From contig NZ_JAPDHV010000009.1 of the NCBI RefSeq assembly GCF_025971925.1, forward strand, positions 35,126-99,125: a stretch of 64,000 nt of DNA. Reading direction: 5' to 3'. The position numbers were made by a program, and so were the translations under genes. Below the pieces are notes generated by a model. That model was not told the DNA's origin. It did no database searches and saw only the letters and a program-made list of their open reading frames with translations. Positions 43,426 through 51,453 of the stretch are shown here, in pieces; position 1 is the first letter of the stretch, and each line of letters starts with the position of its first letter. The DNA is from Chryseobacterium oryctis. GTDB taxonomy: Bacteria; Bacteroidota; Bacteroidia; Flavobacteriales; Weeksellaceae.

Positions 43426-43851
43426 ATGAAAAAAACTATTCTCGCGGCATTGATATTAGTATTCGGAACTATTTCTGCCCAAAAAACAAAAACACAAGTC
43501 AATAAAATTGACAAAAACCTTGTTGGCCTATGGAAAGGAGGTGAAAAAGACCAGCAAATTGAAGGCATGGAAAAACTTTGGATTATGGAGAGAAAAGAAG
43601 ACGGAACTTTCATGCTTCTTTTTACCACTGTTCAGGATTGCCAAGTTAACCAACACATTGAAAAAGGACAATGGTGGATTGAAAATGGAGAATTTCATGA
43701 ACTTCACTTTGACTCTGGAAGTACGGATGTTTACACCTATGAACTTCTGGATAAATCTCGTGTAAAATTCAAATCAAAAAGTATGACAATGGATATGACC
43801 AACAGCGAATATACGTTCATAGATACAAAAATAGAAGATAACAAGGATTAA
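43426..43851 (+). CDS. Small exported lipocalin-like protein
   Basis: The 141-residue product starts best at the ATG at 43426, which gives a clean signal peptide (KKTILAALILVFGTISAQ); the open frame begins two codons earlier. The mature part reads as a lipocalin-like beta barrel with NLVGLWKGG near its start, a segment common in such domains. The ligand is unknown. It is the third gene after the M3 peptidase and ends at a hairpin terminator. Confidence 0.7.
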   Translation: MKKTILAALILVFGTISAQKTKTQVNKIDKNLVGLWKGGEKDQQIEGMEKLWIMERKEDGTFMLLFTTVQDCQVNQHIEKGQWWIENGEFHELHFDSGSTDVYTYELLDKSRVKFKSKSMTMDMTNSEYTFIDTKIEDNKD

Positions 43852-43863
43852 AAAAATAAAAAA

Positions 43864-43892
43864 GAAGCATTCAAATTGATTGCTTCTTTTTT
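43864..43892 (+). terminator. Terminator after the M3 peptidase operon
   Basis: GAAGCA at 43864-43869 pairs with TGCTTC at 43881-43886, extended by flanking A and T residues, and six T residues follow. Confidence 0.85.
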
Positions 43893-43955
43893 ATTCTCAG
43901 TTTTAATTATCCAAAAACTTTTGAGATTTTTGTATTCAAAAAAAAAATTAAAAAA

Positions 43956-44333
43956 ATGAATTGTCCTTGTTGTTCAGGAAAGTCTTACGAAGAATGCTGT
44001 AAACCCTATCATACAGGAGAAAAGCATGCTCCAAACGCTGAGGCATTGATGCGTTCAAGATTTTCTGCTTTTGCTATTCCGAATGGAGAATATTTAATGG
44101 AAACCACGCTTCCAAGCAAAAGAAAATTTCACAACAAAAAAGATTTACAGGAATGGGGAGAAATAAATAAATGGATGAAACTTGAAATCGTAAATAAACC
44201 TTCAATCAGTAAAGTTGAGTTTAAGGCTTTTTATACCGATGATGAAGGAAATAATCAAATCCATCACGAATTATCAACGTTTAAGATGGTTCAAAACCGT
44301 TGGTTTTATGTAAGCGGTGAATTTTTAGAATAA
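43956..44333 (+). CDS. YchJ family protein
   Basis: The 125-residue protein belongs to the YchJ (UPF0225) family. A SEC-C-like zinc motif opens it (CPCCSGKSYEECCKPYH), followed by the family segment AEALMRSRFSAFA and a cystatin-like fold ending in NRWFYVSGEF. SEC-C motifs bind zinc and often contact SecB or ribosomes. Function is not established. It lies between two terminators, so it is a single gene. Confidence 0.92.
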   Translation: MNCPCCSGKSYEECCKPYHTGEKHAPNAEALMRSRFSAFAIPNGEYLMETTLPSKRKFHNKKDLQEWGEINKWMKLEIVNKPSISKVEFKAFYTDDEGNNQIHHELSTFKMVQNRWFYVSGEFLE

Positions 44334-44360
44334 AAAAATGTCCGAAAAAAATCGGACATT
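44332..44360. terminator. Bidirectional terminator between ychJ and slyD
   Basis: AATGTCCGA and TCGGACATT form a nine-pair stem with a six-A loop. Seven A residues on the left give a strong T run on the minus strand, and the plus-strand side is T-rich. Confidence 0.9.
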
Positions 44361-44371
44361 TATATTATTTT

Positions 44372-44872
44372 TTAGTGAGTTTCATTTCCGTCAATTCCAT
44401 GAGCGTGACCATGAGACAACTCTTCTTCCGTCGCAGGACGAGTGTTTAAAACTTCCACCTGGAAATCCAAAACTTTACCCGCCATTGGATGGTTAAGATC
44501 TGCTACTACAACTTCCGGAGTTACTTCTACTACAAATGCCTGAAAATTATTTCCTTGATTATCAGTCAAAGGTAAAATAACGCCTACAGGCGGAACTCCA
44601 GATTCTTTAAACATATCTATTGGTAGCTGTGCGATTGCGTCTGGTTGTCTTTCACCATAAGCTTCTTCCGGCTGAATTACAAAAGCTGCTTTATCACCAG
44701 CTTTCAGACCAAGGATATTTTGTTCAAATTTTGGAATCATCATTCCCACACCGTATAAAAATGTAAGCGGATTTTCTGCTGTTGTTTCTTCTACTAGAAC
44801 CTTACTTCCATCTTCTTCGATCGTGTGAAGGATGTACTTTACAGCTACAACATGATTGTTTTCGATTGTCAT
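44372..44872 (-). CDS. SlyD-type FKBP peptidyl-prolyl isomerase
   Basis: SlyD is a proline isomerase and chaperone with an inserted flap domain and a metal-binding tail. The 166 residues show the FKBP part (NPLTFLYGVGMMIPKFEQNILGL), the insert-in-flap stretch PEEAYGERQPDA and NHPMAGKVLDFQVEV, and end with HGHAHGIDGNETH, a short histidine tail that can bind nickel. Upstream on the same strand is a TATATTTG box and a leader with a small CGTG/CACG hairpin. Confidence 0.93.
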   Translation of the reverse strand: MTIENNHVVAVKYILHTIEEDGSKVLVEETTAENPLTFLYGVGMMIPKFEQNILGLKAGDKAAFVIQPEEAYGERQPDAIAQLPIDMFKESGVPPVGVILPLTDNQGNNFQAFVVEVTPEVVVADLNHPMAGKVLDFQVEVLNTRPATEEELSHGHAHGIDGNETH

Positions 44873-44911
44873 ATTTTCTTTTTTTGTCGTGCTTTTTCAC
44901 GATTAACAGCA

Positions 44912-44919
44912 CAAATATA
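44912..44919 (-). promoter_or_regulatory. -7 promoter box (TATATTTG) for slyD
   Basis: Exact TAnnTTTG match on the minus strand, 39 bases before the start codon. A TCGTG/CACGA hairpin lies in the leader. Confidence 0.6.
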
Positions 44920-44980
44920 CTGTTTTTGAAATCATTGAACTAAGAAACATATCTAAAGAAGAATTTTGAACATATTGTTT

Positions 44981-45232
44981 TTAATTTCTGCCTTTTAATT
45001 CGTTTCGTTTTTTCTGTCTTAGAACAAAAAGATATAAACTTTCTACTTTTTCTCTGGCCCAAGGTGTTTTTCTCAGAAATTTCAATGAAGAATTTATACT
45101 CGGATTATCCGTAAAACACCTGATTTTTATTTGCTCTCCAAGTTTTTCAAAACCGTTATAGTATTCTACCAACTCTTCAAGAATAGCATCAAGTCTTTTG
45201 CCGTGTAGAGGATCTTTAGATTGATCTTGCAT
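44981..45232 (-). CDS. VF530 family DNA-binding protein
   Basis: This 83-residue protein matches the VF530 (DUF2132) family: KDPLHGKRLDAILEELVEYYNGFEKLG and the later CFTDNPSINSSLKFLRKTPWAREKVE are its hallmark segments. VF530 is described as a double-stranded DNA-binding protein. There is no signal peptide. It stands alone between slyD and the LLM oxidoreductase gene, with a minus-strand hairpin about 80 bases upstream. Confidence 0.92.
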   Translation of the reverse strand: MQDQSKDPLHGKRLDAILEELVEYYNGFEKLGEQIKIRCFTDNPSINSSLKFLRKTPWAREKVESLYLFVLRQKKRNELKGRN

Positions 45233-45313
45233 GATTTTTTTTGTAAAAGTACTAATAACAAATCACACTCTACTAACCATTGCTTAATGAAGTACTTCTT
45301 GATATCACCAAAA

Positions 45314-45338
45314 ACCTCCAATGAAAATCACTGAAGGT
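45314..45338 (-). terminator. Terminator after the LLM oxidoreductase gene
   Basis: On the minus strand an eleven-pair stem with two G-U pairs and a three-base loop is followed by five T residues. Confidence 0.65.
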
Positions 45339-45345
45339 ATTACAT

Positions 45346-46371
45346 TCATAAATCTTTTATATTGGGTTTTACGTCTTTACCAAATAACTCTATCGATTTC
45401 ATCATAATATCATGTGAGGGATCTCCAACATCCATATGTCCAATAAATCTTGTAATCCCAAAAAGCTCTTTCATATAAGTAATTTTATCTGCAACTTCTT
45501 GAGGAGAGCCAATAAACAAAGCTCCATCTTTGCTTCTTCCCCCATCATACTGCATTTTTGTATAAGGTGACCAACCTCTTGAAGCTCCTATTCTATCCAT
45601 TTGAGATTTATAGCTATCAAAATACTCTTCAATTACTTTTTCATCATTACTTACAAAAGTATGCGAATGAATGGCTATCTGCATTTTCGACTCATCATGA
45701 CCTGCTTTTTTATATTCCTGTTTGTAAAATTCAATTAAATTTTTAAACTGAATCGGCATTCCTCCAATAATGGCAACTACTAAAGGCATTCCCAACTGAG
45801 CAGCATTTAAAACCGATTGCGGAGTCCCTCCTACAGCTCTCCAGATTGGTATTTTACCATTATTTTTTGCTCTTGGATAAGCCGTTTGATTATTCATTGG
45901 AGCACGAAGTTTCCCCGACCAAGAAACATTTTCTTCTGAGTTTATTTTCAGTAATAATTCTAATTTTTCGTCGAAAAGCTGTTCATAGTCATTCAGTGAA
46001 TACCCATACAATGGAAAAGATTCAATAAAACTTCCTCTTCCTACGAAAATTTCGGCTCTTCCATCGGAAATCAAATCTAATGTTGAAAAATCTTCATACA
46101 CTTTTACGGGTTCGGAAGAACTTAAAACCGTCACTCCACTCGCTAACTTTATATTTTTTGTAATACCTGCAGTAGCAGCCAAAACAATTTCTGGAGAAGA
46201 AACAGCATAATCGGGACGGTGGTGTTCTCCCATTGCAAAAACATCAATTCCTACCTCATCCATTAATTTGACTTGGTCCAAAATTTCATGAATTTTAGCT
46301 CCTGCATTTCTGTATTTTCCTGTTTTTTGATCAAATGATAAATCGCCAAACAGTCCTATTCCTAATTCCAT
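45346..46371 (-). CDS. LLM class flavin-dependent oxidoreductase
   Basis: The protein belongs to the luciferase-like monooxygenase class, which uses reduced flavin. From the ATG at 46371 it has 341 residues beginning ELGIGLFGDLSFDQ; the open frame starts eight codons earlier. Family marks are the GIDVFAMGEHHRPDYAVSSPEIVLAA stretch, SGVTVLSSSEPVKVYEDFSTLDLIS and GRAEIFVGRGSF. The substrate is unknown; such genes are often annotated as alkanal monooxygenase-like. A TATTTTTG box 21 bases upstream supports the later start. Confidence 0.92.
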   Translation of the reverse strand: MELGIGLFGDLSFDQKTGKYRNAGAKIHEILDQVKLMDEVGIDVFAMGEHHRPDYAVSSPEIVLAATAGITKNIKLASGVTVLSSSEPVKVYEDFSTLDLISDGRAEIFVGRGSFIESFPLYGYSLNDYEQLFDEKLELLLKINSEENVSWSGKLRAPMNNQTAYPRAKNNGKIPIWRAVGGTPQSVLNAAQLGMPLVVAIIGGMPIQFKNLIEFYKQEYKKAGHDESKMQIAIHSHTFVSNDEKVIEEYFDSYKSQMDRIGASRGWSPYTKMQYDGGRSKDGALFIGSPQEVADKITYMKELFGITRFIGHMDVGDPSHDIMMKSIELFGKDVKPNIKDL

Positions 46372-46392
46372 ATTACCTATTTTTAGATAGAA

Positions 46393-46400
46393 CAAAAATA
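46393..46400 (-). promoter_or_regulatory. -7 promoter box (TATTTTTG) for the LLM oxidoreductase gene
   Basis: Exact TAnnTTTG match on the minus strand. It overlaps the upstream alternative start codon, which therefore cannot be used on this transcript. Confidence 0.6.
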
Positions 46401-46470
46401 CGTTCCTTATTTTCCAAAAACATTGATGTTTGATAAGAATACATTGTACACTTAAAATTGAAAATATATT

Positions 46471-47547
46471 CTAAGATTTATACTTTAATTTTAAAAACTG
46501 TTTTTCAAAAAGATGGTATGATAAAAATGCAATCAGAACGGTACCCAAAAATGAAAATGAAAGTATCACATACCATTCGAAATGATACTTTTCTCCAATT
46601 TTCCGGAAGAACATAATAACGACCAAATGGATAAGATATAATCCGTAAGTATACTTCCCGAGTTTTGCTAATACACTTTTATCCGAAATTTTAAACATAT
46701 TTCTATCTCCAAGAGTAGATAAGATTAACCCCGAAAAAAGCAACCCAAATATAATAGGTCTCAAATTAATATTCTCCAAAACAAAATAGTCAGGAGGTAA
46801 TGCTATCATAAATATAACTACAAGAAGATAAATATATTTATAAATTACAGAGATTTGAGTTAATTTATTAATGACATCTTTCCTAAAAACAAATAAATAA
46901 GCAGGAACTGCCCCAAATGCAAAATAATCTATATTACTAAAAATATCATATGGAATAATATTCATTATACTGTAAATCAATCTGAAAACAAATGCAATAA
47001 TTAGACAGATGACAATTAATCTCGGAATACGTTTCAACGGAATATAATAAAGTAAAAGTCCCCAGATAATATAAAAATGTTCTTCCAAACACAGTGTCCA
47101 TATCACAGGCAATGGAGAAACATTAGGATGTTCTCCTGTAAACATTACCATATAATTTTCCAGAAAAGTAAATGTAAAAAACCAATTGGGTTCATACCCT
47201 TCATTAGAATACGGTATATGTAATCTATCTAATAGGTACGGAGTAAAAAAAGCAAATAAAACCATTGCATAATACAATGGCCAAATTCTTAAAACTCTTC
47301 TTTTAAAAAATGGTTTCAATAAAACCCTCCCTTCATTGTTAATTTTTTCAACAATCAAAATATAGGTAATAAGAAATCCACTCAATACAAAGAAAAAAGA
47401 GACTCCTATCTCTCCTCTTGAAAAATAATTTAAAAAATTATTCTCAGGAATTACACCAGAGTGGTGAAGAAATACCAAAAGGAAAGACAAGAATCTTAAA
47501 GAGTCAAAAGTATGAAAATGAATTCTATCTACTTTTAAAAAGCTCAT
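46471..47547 (-). CDS. Acyltransferase 3 family membrane protein
   Basis: The 358-residue inner-membrane protein belongs to the acyltransferase 3 family (OafA/YrhL-like), which adds acyl groups to sugars of lipopolysaccharide, capsule or peptidoglycan. The catalytic-type segments are FDSLRFLSFLLVFLHHSG near the start with the family histidine, and RRVLRIWPLYY. About ten hydrophobic helices follow. It begins 13 bases after the S9 peptidase gene on the same strand, so it is probably cotranscribed. The acyl acceptor is unknown. Confidence 0.9.
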   Translation of the reverse strand: MSFLKVDRIHFHTFDSLRFLSFLLVFLHHSGVIPENNFLNYFSRGEIGVSFFFVLSGFLITYILIVEKINNEGRVLLKPFFKRRVLRIWPLYYAMVLFAFFTPYLLDRLHIPYSNEGYEPNWFFTFTFLENYMVMFTGEHPNVSPLPVIWTLCLEEHFYIIWGLLLYYIPLKRIPRLIVICLIIAFVFRLIYSIMNIIPYDIFSNIDYFAFGAVPAYLFVFRKDVINKLTQISVIYKYIYLLVVIFMIALPPDYFVLENINLRPIIFGLLFSGLILSTLGDRNMFKISDKSVLAKLGKYTYGLYLIHLVVIMFFRKIGEKYHFEWYVILSFSFLGTVLIAFLSYHLFEKQFLKLKYKS

Positions 47548-47560
47548 TCAAAATATTATT

Positions 47561-49702
47561 CTATTTCTTTAAATACTGGTCAAAATAATCTGTCACTTTC
47601 TGCATAAGGTGTACTCTATCTTTTCCTATTACATTGTGCGGATGCCCCGGATAAGCAAAATAATCTATCTGTACTCCATTATCAACAGCAGATTTTACAA
47701 ACTTAACCGAATGTTGCCAAACCACCACATCATCCTGTGCTCCGTGAATCATTAATAATTTTCCTTTCAGGTTCTGAACTTTATTTAAAAGATTAGATGT
47801 AGCATAACCTTGCGGATTTTCCTTAGGGCTATCCATATATCTTTCTCCATACATGATCTCGTACATACTCCAATCAATAACAGGACCTCCTGCAACACCT
47901 ACTTTGAAAACATCTGGCTTACGAAGCATGAAACTAGTTGTCATAAACCCGCCAAAGCTCCATCCGTGAATTCCCATTCTTTCTGAATCAACATAAGAAA
48001 GTGACTTTAAATACTCTACCCCTTTCATCTGGTCGTTCATCTCTGTGGTTCCTAAATTTCTGAATACAGCCTGTTCGAATTTTAGTCCACGATTGGCAGA
48101 ACCTCTCCCATCCATTGTAAAAATAATGTATCCGTTTTGAGCCATATATTCATACCAAAGATTTCCCGACGCCGGAAAACTATTCGTTATCAATTGTAAA
48201 TGCGGTCCGTTATACAAATAAACAATTGTTGGATACTTTTTGTTGGGGTCAAAATTCGTCGGAAGGATAATTTTTCCGTACAAAGGTGTTCCGTCATCTG
48301 CTTTTAGCTCTACATTCTTAATTTCAGGTCTCTGATAGTTTTTCAATGTATTTTCAGCAGTTAAAATATTATCAGATTTTAAAGTATTCGTATTAATTAT
48401 GTTTACAGCTCTTGGTGTATTAGCATTACTGTAAGTATCATATAAATAGTTTCCGTCACTACTCAAAACTCCTGTATGAACACCTTCTGCATTGTCTAAT
48501 TTTTGCATTTTGAAATTAGCCCAGTTGATTTTATACAAATGCTTTTCTAAAGGAGTTTCTTTTGTGGAAGTGAAATAAATTTCCTTTTTCTTTTCATTAA
48601 AGCCTAAAATATCGGTTACCAGCCAATCACCTTTTGTGATTTGAGCAACCAATCCTTTTTCCAGATTATAATGGAATAAATGATTATAACCCGTTCTCTG
48701 ACTTTGCCAAATAAAATCTGTATTTGAATTCGGGAAGAAAGTCAGCGGGTGTTGTGGTTCAACATATTTATCACTTGTTTCTTCAAATAAAGTTTTGACA
48801 AAATCCCCTGTTGCAGCATCATATTGATTCATTTTCAAATGATTCTGACCTCTGTTCAGAACGCCTACAAAAATATATTTAGAATCAGGGCTCCACGTGA
48901 CAGCTGTTAAATATTGATCTTTCTCTCCTTCTATTTTTAAGAAGGTTGTTGACTGATTCTTAATATTAAAAACTCCTAAACTCACCTGATGCGAAGTTTG
49001 TCCGGCCATAGGATATTTTATATTATGATTCACAGCCGGAGTTACAGACCAATCTATAATCGGATAATCTGCAACCATTGTTTGATCCATTCTATAAAAT
49101 GCTACACTTTCAGAATTCGGAGCAGGAAAAATTCCGGTATCAATCCCAAATTCATTTCTATGAACAGTTGAAGCTCCGTTTAGGATATTTTCATCAGAAT
49201 CGTTTGTTACGGCAATTGTTTTTCCGTTTTTATTAACAAATAAATTATTCTTTACTGTAAAAGCAAAAGTCTGATTATCTCCAAAAACTTTAACATTAGA
49301 TGCATCTTTATCAATAGCAACAGAATTTTTCATTTTCCAATCACTTCCTGATTTTTCTACCCAAACCATCTTATCTTTCAGGTTAAAATAACCATTAGAA
49401 TTACTGATGAATTTAATCTGTGGAATTGATTTTAATTTATTATCTGCCAGATTTTTATTTAACTGAGTTAAAGATACTAATGTATCCTGTTTTTTTGTTT
49501 TTAAATCCGTAATCAAATATCCTCCTTTCACAGCCTGAATGTATGATTTACCATCACCAGACCAAGAAAACTGAGAGATATTTTTCACTGCAAGGTTACT
49601 TCTTAAACCATTAACAGCTTCCGCCATTGTAAATTTTTGAGTCTGAGCAAATACTGAACTACCCAAAACCAACATCAATAAAGAAAACTTATGTAATTTC
49701 AT
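47561..49702 (-). CDS. S9 family peptidase (dipeptidyl peptidase IV-like)
   Basis: The exported 713-residue protein has a signal peptide ending near SVFAQ, an N-terminal beta-propeller region (about 25-470) and a C-terminal alpha/beta hydrolase domain. The catalytic serine is in GWSFGGFM, the aspartate in MIHGAQDDVV and the histidine in YPGHPHNV. This is the DPP-IV type, which removes dipeptides after proline. The family is common in protein-degrading flavobacteria. It has a TATTTTTG promoter box and is followed by the acyltransferase gene. Confidence 0.94.
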   Translation of the reverse strand: MKLHKFSLLMLVLGSSVFAQTQKFTMAEAVNGLRSNLAVKNISQFSWSGDGKSYIQAVKGGYLITDLKTKKQDTLVSLTQLNKNLADNKLKSIPQIKFISNSNGYFNLKDKMVWVEKSGSDWKMKNSVAIDKDASNVKVFGDNQTFAFTVKNNLFVNKNGKTIAVTNDSDENILNGASTVHRNEFGIDTGIFPAPNSESVAFYRMDQTMVADYPIIDWSVTPAVNHNIKYPMAGQTSHQVSLGVFNIKNQSTTFLKIEGEKDQYLTAVTWSPDSKYIFVGVLNRGQNHLKMNQYDAATGDFVKTLFEETSDKYVEPQHPLTFFPNSNTDFIWQSQRTGYNHLFHYNLEKGLVAQITKGDWLVTDILGFNEKKKEIYFTSTKETPLEKHLYKINWANFKMQKLDNAEGVHTGVLSSDGNYLYDTYSNANTPRAVNIINTNTLKSDNILTAENTLKNYQRPEIKNVELKADDGTPLYGKIILPTNFDPNKKYPTIVYLYNGPHLQLITNSFPASGNLWYEYMAQNGYIIFTMDGRGSANRGLKFEQAVFRNLGTTEMNDQMKGVEYLKSLSYVDSERMGIHGWSFGGFMTTSFMLRKPDVFKVGVAGGPVIDWSMYEIMYGERYMDSPKENPQGYATSNLLNKVQNLKGKLLMIHGAQDDVVVWQHSVKFVKSAVDNGVQIDYFAYPGHPHNVIGKDRVHLMQKVTDYFDQYLKK

Positions 49703-49721
49703 TGTATAAAATTGAATCCTT

Positions 49722-49729
49722 CAAAAATA
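49722..49729 (-). promoter_or_regulatory. -7 promoter box (TATTTTTG) for the S9 peptidase gene
   Basis: Exact TAnnTTTG match on the minus strand, 19 bases before the start codon. Confidence 0.6.
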
Positions 49730-49916
49730 GTAAATAAAAATCATCCGTTAAGAAATGTTAAATTAAAAGATTCATAATTTGATAATAATGAACGTATATA
49801 AAATCTTTCTTAACTTAATAGTATAATTTAATGGTAAAATTATTCGATAGTTTTAAATAGTAATGTTAAAGTTCATTTCTTATCCTATATCAATGGATTT
49901 AGTATGTAATCCCAAC

Positions 49917-49924
49917 TAAATTTG
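49917..49924 (+). promoter_or_regulatory. -7 promoter box (TAAATTTG) for yceI
   Basis: Exact TAnnTTTG match 32 bases before the start codon. Confidence 0.6.
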
Positions 49925-49956
49925 CATCATTAAATAACAACAAAATACAAAATACA

Positions 49957-50469
49957 ATGGCTACAAAATGGAATCTTGACCCAGCGCACAGTGAAATTAC
50001 TTTCAAAGTAAAACACATGATGATTTCTAATATTAAAGGAAGTTTCACAAACTTCAATGCGGAAATCGAAGCAGACGACGATACTTTTGCAAATGCTAAA
50101 ACTACAGCAACAATACAGACAAACTCTATCTCAACTCATAATACAGACAGAGATAATCACCTGAAATCTGCAGACTTTTTCAATGCAGAAGCTAACCCTA
50201 CTATCACTTTTGATTCTCAGGCATTGAATGGAAACATTACAGGAAATCTTACCATCAACGGAATTACAAAACCAGTAACCCTTGAAGTAGACTTCAACGG
50301 AATCAATGTTGACCCATGGGGAAATACAAAAGCAGGTTTTTCATTTGAAGGGAAAATCAACAGAAAAGATTTTGGTCTGAACTGGAATGCGGCTCTTGAA
50401 GCAGGTGGTGTGATGGTAAGCGAGGAAGTAAAATTAGCGGGAGATTTACAATTCGTAAAACAAGCATAA
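49957..50469 (+). CDS. YceI family protein
   Basis: YceI proteins are lipocalin-like barrels that bind isoprenoid lipids such as polyprenyl quinones. The 170 residues start with TKWNLDPAHSEITFKVKHMM and contain HNTDRDNHLKSADFFNAEANPTITF, both typical. Unlike the E. coli protein it has no signal peptide, so it should be cytoplasmic, as often in this phylum. It has its own promoter box and terminator. Confidence 0.94.
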   Translation: MATKWNLDPAHSEITFKVKHMMISNIKGSFTNFNAEIEADDDTFANAKTTATIQTNSISTHNTDRDNHLKSADFFNAEANPTITFDSQALNGNITGNLTINGITKPVTLEVDFNGINVDPWGNTKAGFSFEGKINRKDFGLNWNAALEAGGVMVSEEVKLAGDLQFVKQA

Positions 50470-50487
50470 TTTTTAATATACGTTATG

Positions 50488-50526
50488 AAAGGTTCAGGGA
50501 TTTTCTAAAACCTTGAACCTTTTTTA
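50488..50526 (+). terminator. Terminator after yceI
   Basis: AAAGGTTCA pairs with TGAACCTTT, with a partly paired inner stretch, followed by a T run. It covers the first ATG of the next open frame. Confidence 0.85.
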
Positions 50527-50545
50527 TTTTATAATCTTCAATACA

Positions 50546-51373
50546 ATGAACCTCAACGACCTACAGAACATAAGTAACAATTTCCAGAACACACAAAGAA
50601 TGCCTGTATTATTTCTTGGGCATGGTTCACCTATGAATGCTATTGAAGAAAATCAATTTGTACAAGGATTTCGAAAAGCTGCATCTGAAATTCCGAAGCC
50701 GAATGCCATTTTGTGTATTTCTGCACATTGGTACACACAGGGAACTTTCGTTACAGCAATGGATATGCCCAGAACAATTCATGACTTTGGAGGTTTTCCG
50801 CAGGCTTTGTTTGATGTACAATATCCTGCTCCCGGAAATCCGGAACTGGCAAGAGAAACGGCCGAACTTTTAACTCCCGTAGAAATTGGAGAAGATCACA
50901 ATTGGGGGTTGGATCATGGTGCTTGGTCGGTTATCAAACATATGTACCCTAAAGCAGATATTCCTGTAATTCAGTTGAGTATTGATTATACCCAACCTCC
51001 ACAATATCACTTTGATTTAGCAAAAAAATTAAACAAACTTCGTAAAAAAGGAATTTTAATAATTGGAAGCGGAAATATTGTGCATAATTTAAGGCTGATA
51101 GACTGGAGAAATATTAATACGGTCGGAGCCGGATGGGATTGGGCAATTGAAGCTCGTGAAAAAACAAATAATTGGCTTCTCGACGGAAATTTTCAAAATA
51201 TTATTGATTATCATAAACAGGGAACGGCTTTACAATATGCAGTTCCTACACCAGATCATTATTTACCTTTGATGTATACTTTAGGTTTAAAAGATAATTC
51301 TGAAAATCTAAACTTATTTAATGATGAACTCATTGGTGGCTCATTAAGCATGACAAGCGTAAGAATCGGATAA
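50546..51373 (+). CDS. ygiD: YgiD-like extradiol dioxygenase (4,5-DOPA dioxygenase family)
   Basis: The protein belongs to the LigB-fold extradiol ring-cleavage dioxygenases similar to YgiD, a zinc enzyme opening the ring of DOPA. I start it at 50546 (NLNDLQNIS), because the earlier ATG at 50513 lies inside the yceI terminator; the conserved domain begins at MPVLFLGHGSPMNAIE. Metal-binding motifs are that GHGSP, SAHWYTQG and the DHGAWS segment, and the C-terminus carries TPDHYLPLMYTLG. The product has 275 residues. The real substrate is unknown. Confidence 0.9.
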   Translation: MNLNDLQNISNNFQNTQRMPVLFLGHGSPMNAIEENQFVQGFRKAASEIPKPNAILCISAHWYTQGTFVTAMDMPRTIHDFGGFPQALFDVQYPAPGNPELARETAELLTPVEIGEDHNWGLDHGAWSVIKHMYPKADIPVIQLSIDYTQPPQYHFDLAKKLNKLRKKGILIIGSGNIVHNLRLIDWRNINTVGAGWDWAIEAREKTNNWLLDGNFQNIIDYHKQGTALQYAVPTPDHYLPLMYTLGLKDNSENLNLFNDELIGGSLSMTSVRIG

Positions 51374-51396
51374 AATTAATCTTGTTATCTATAAAT

Positions 51397-51433
51397 GAAA
51401 AAGTAATGTCGTTATCAACAACATTACTTTTTC
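51397..51433. terminator. Bidirectional terminator between ygiD and the S8 peptidase gene
   Basis: A 13-base arm at 51397-51409 (GAAAAAGTAATGT) is the exact reverse complement of 51421-51433, with an 11-base loop. The A and T ends give T runs on both strands between convergent genes. Confidence 0.85.
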
Positions 51434-51453
51434 TATTTAATAGCAACTTATTC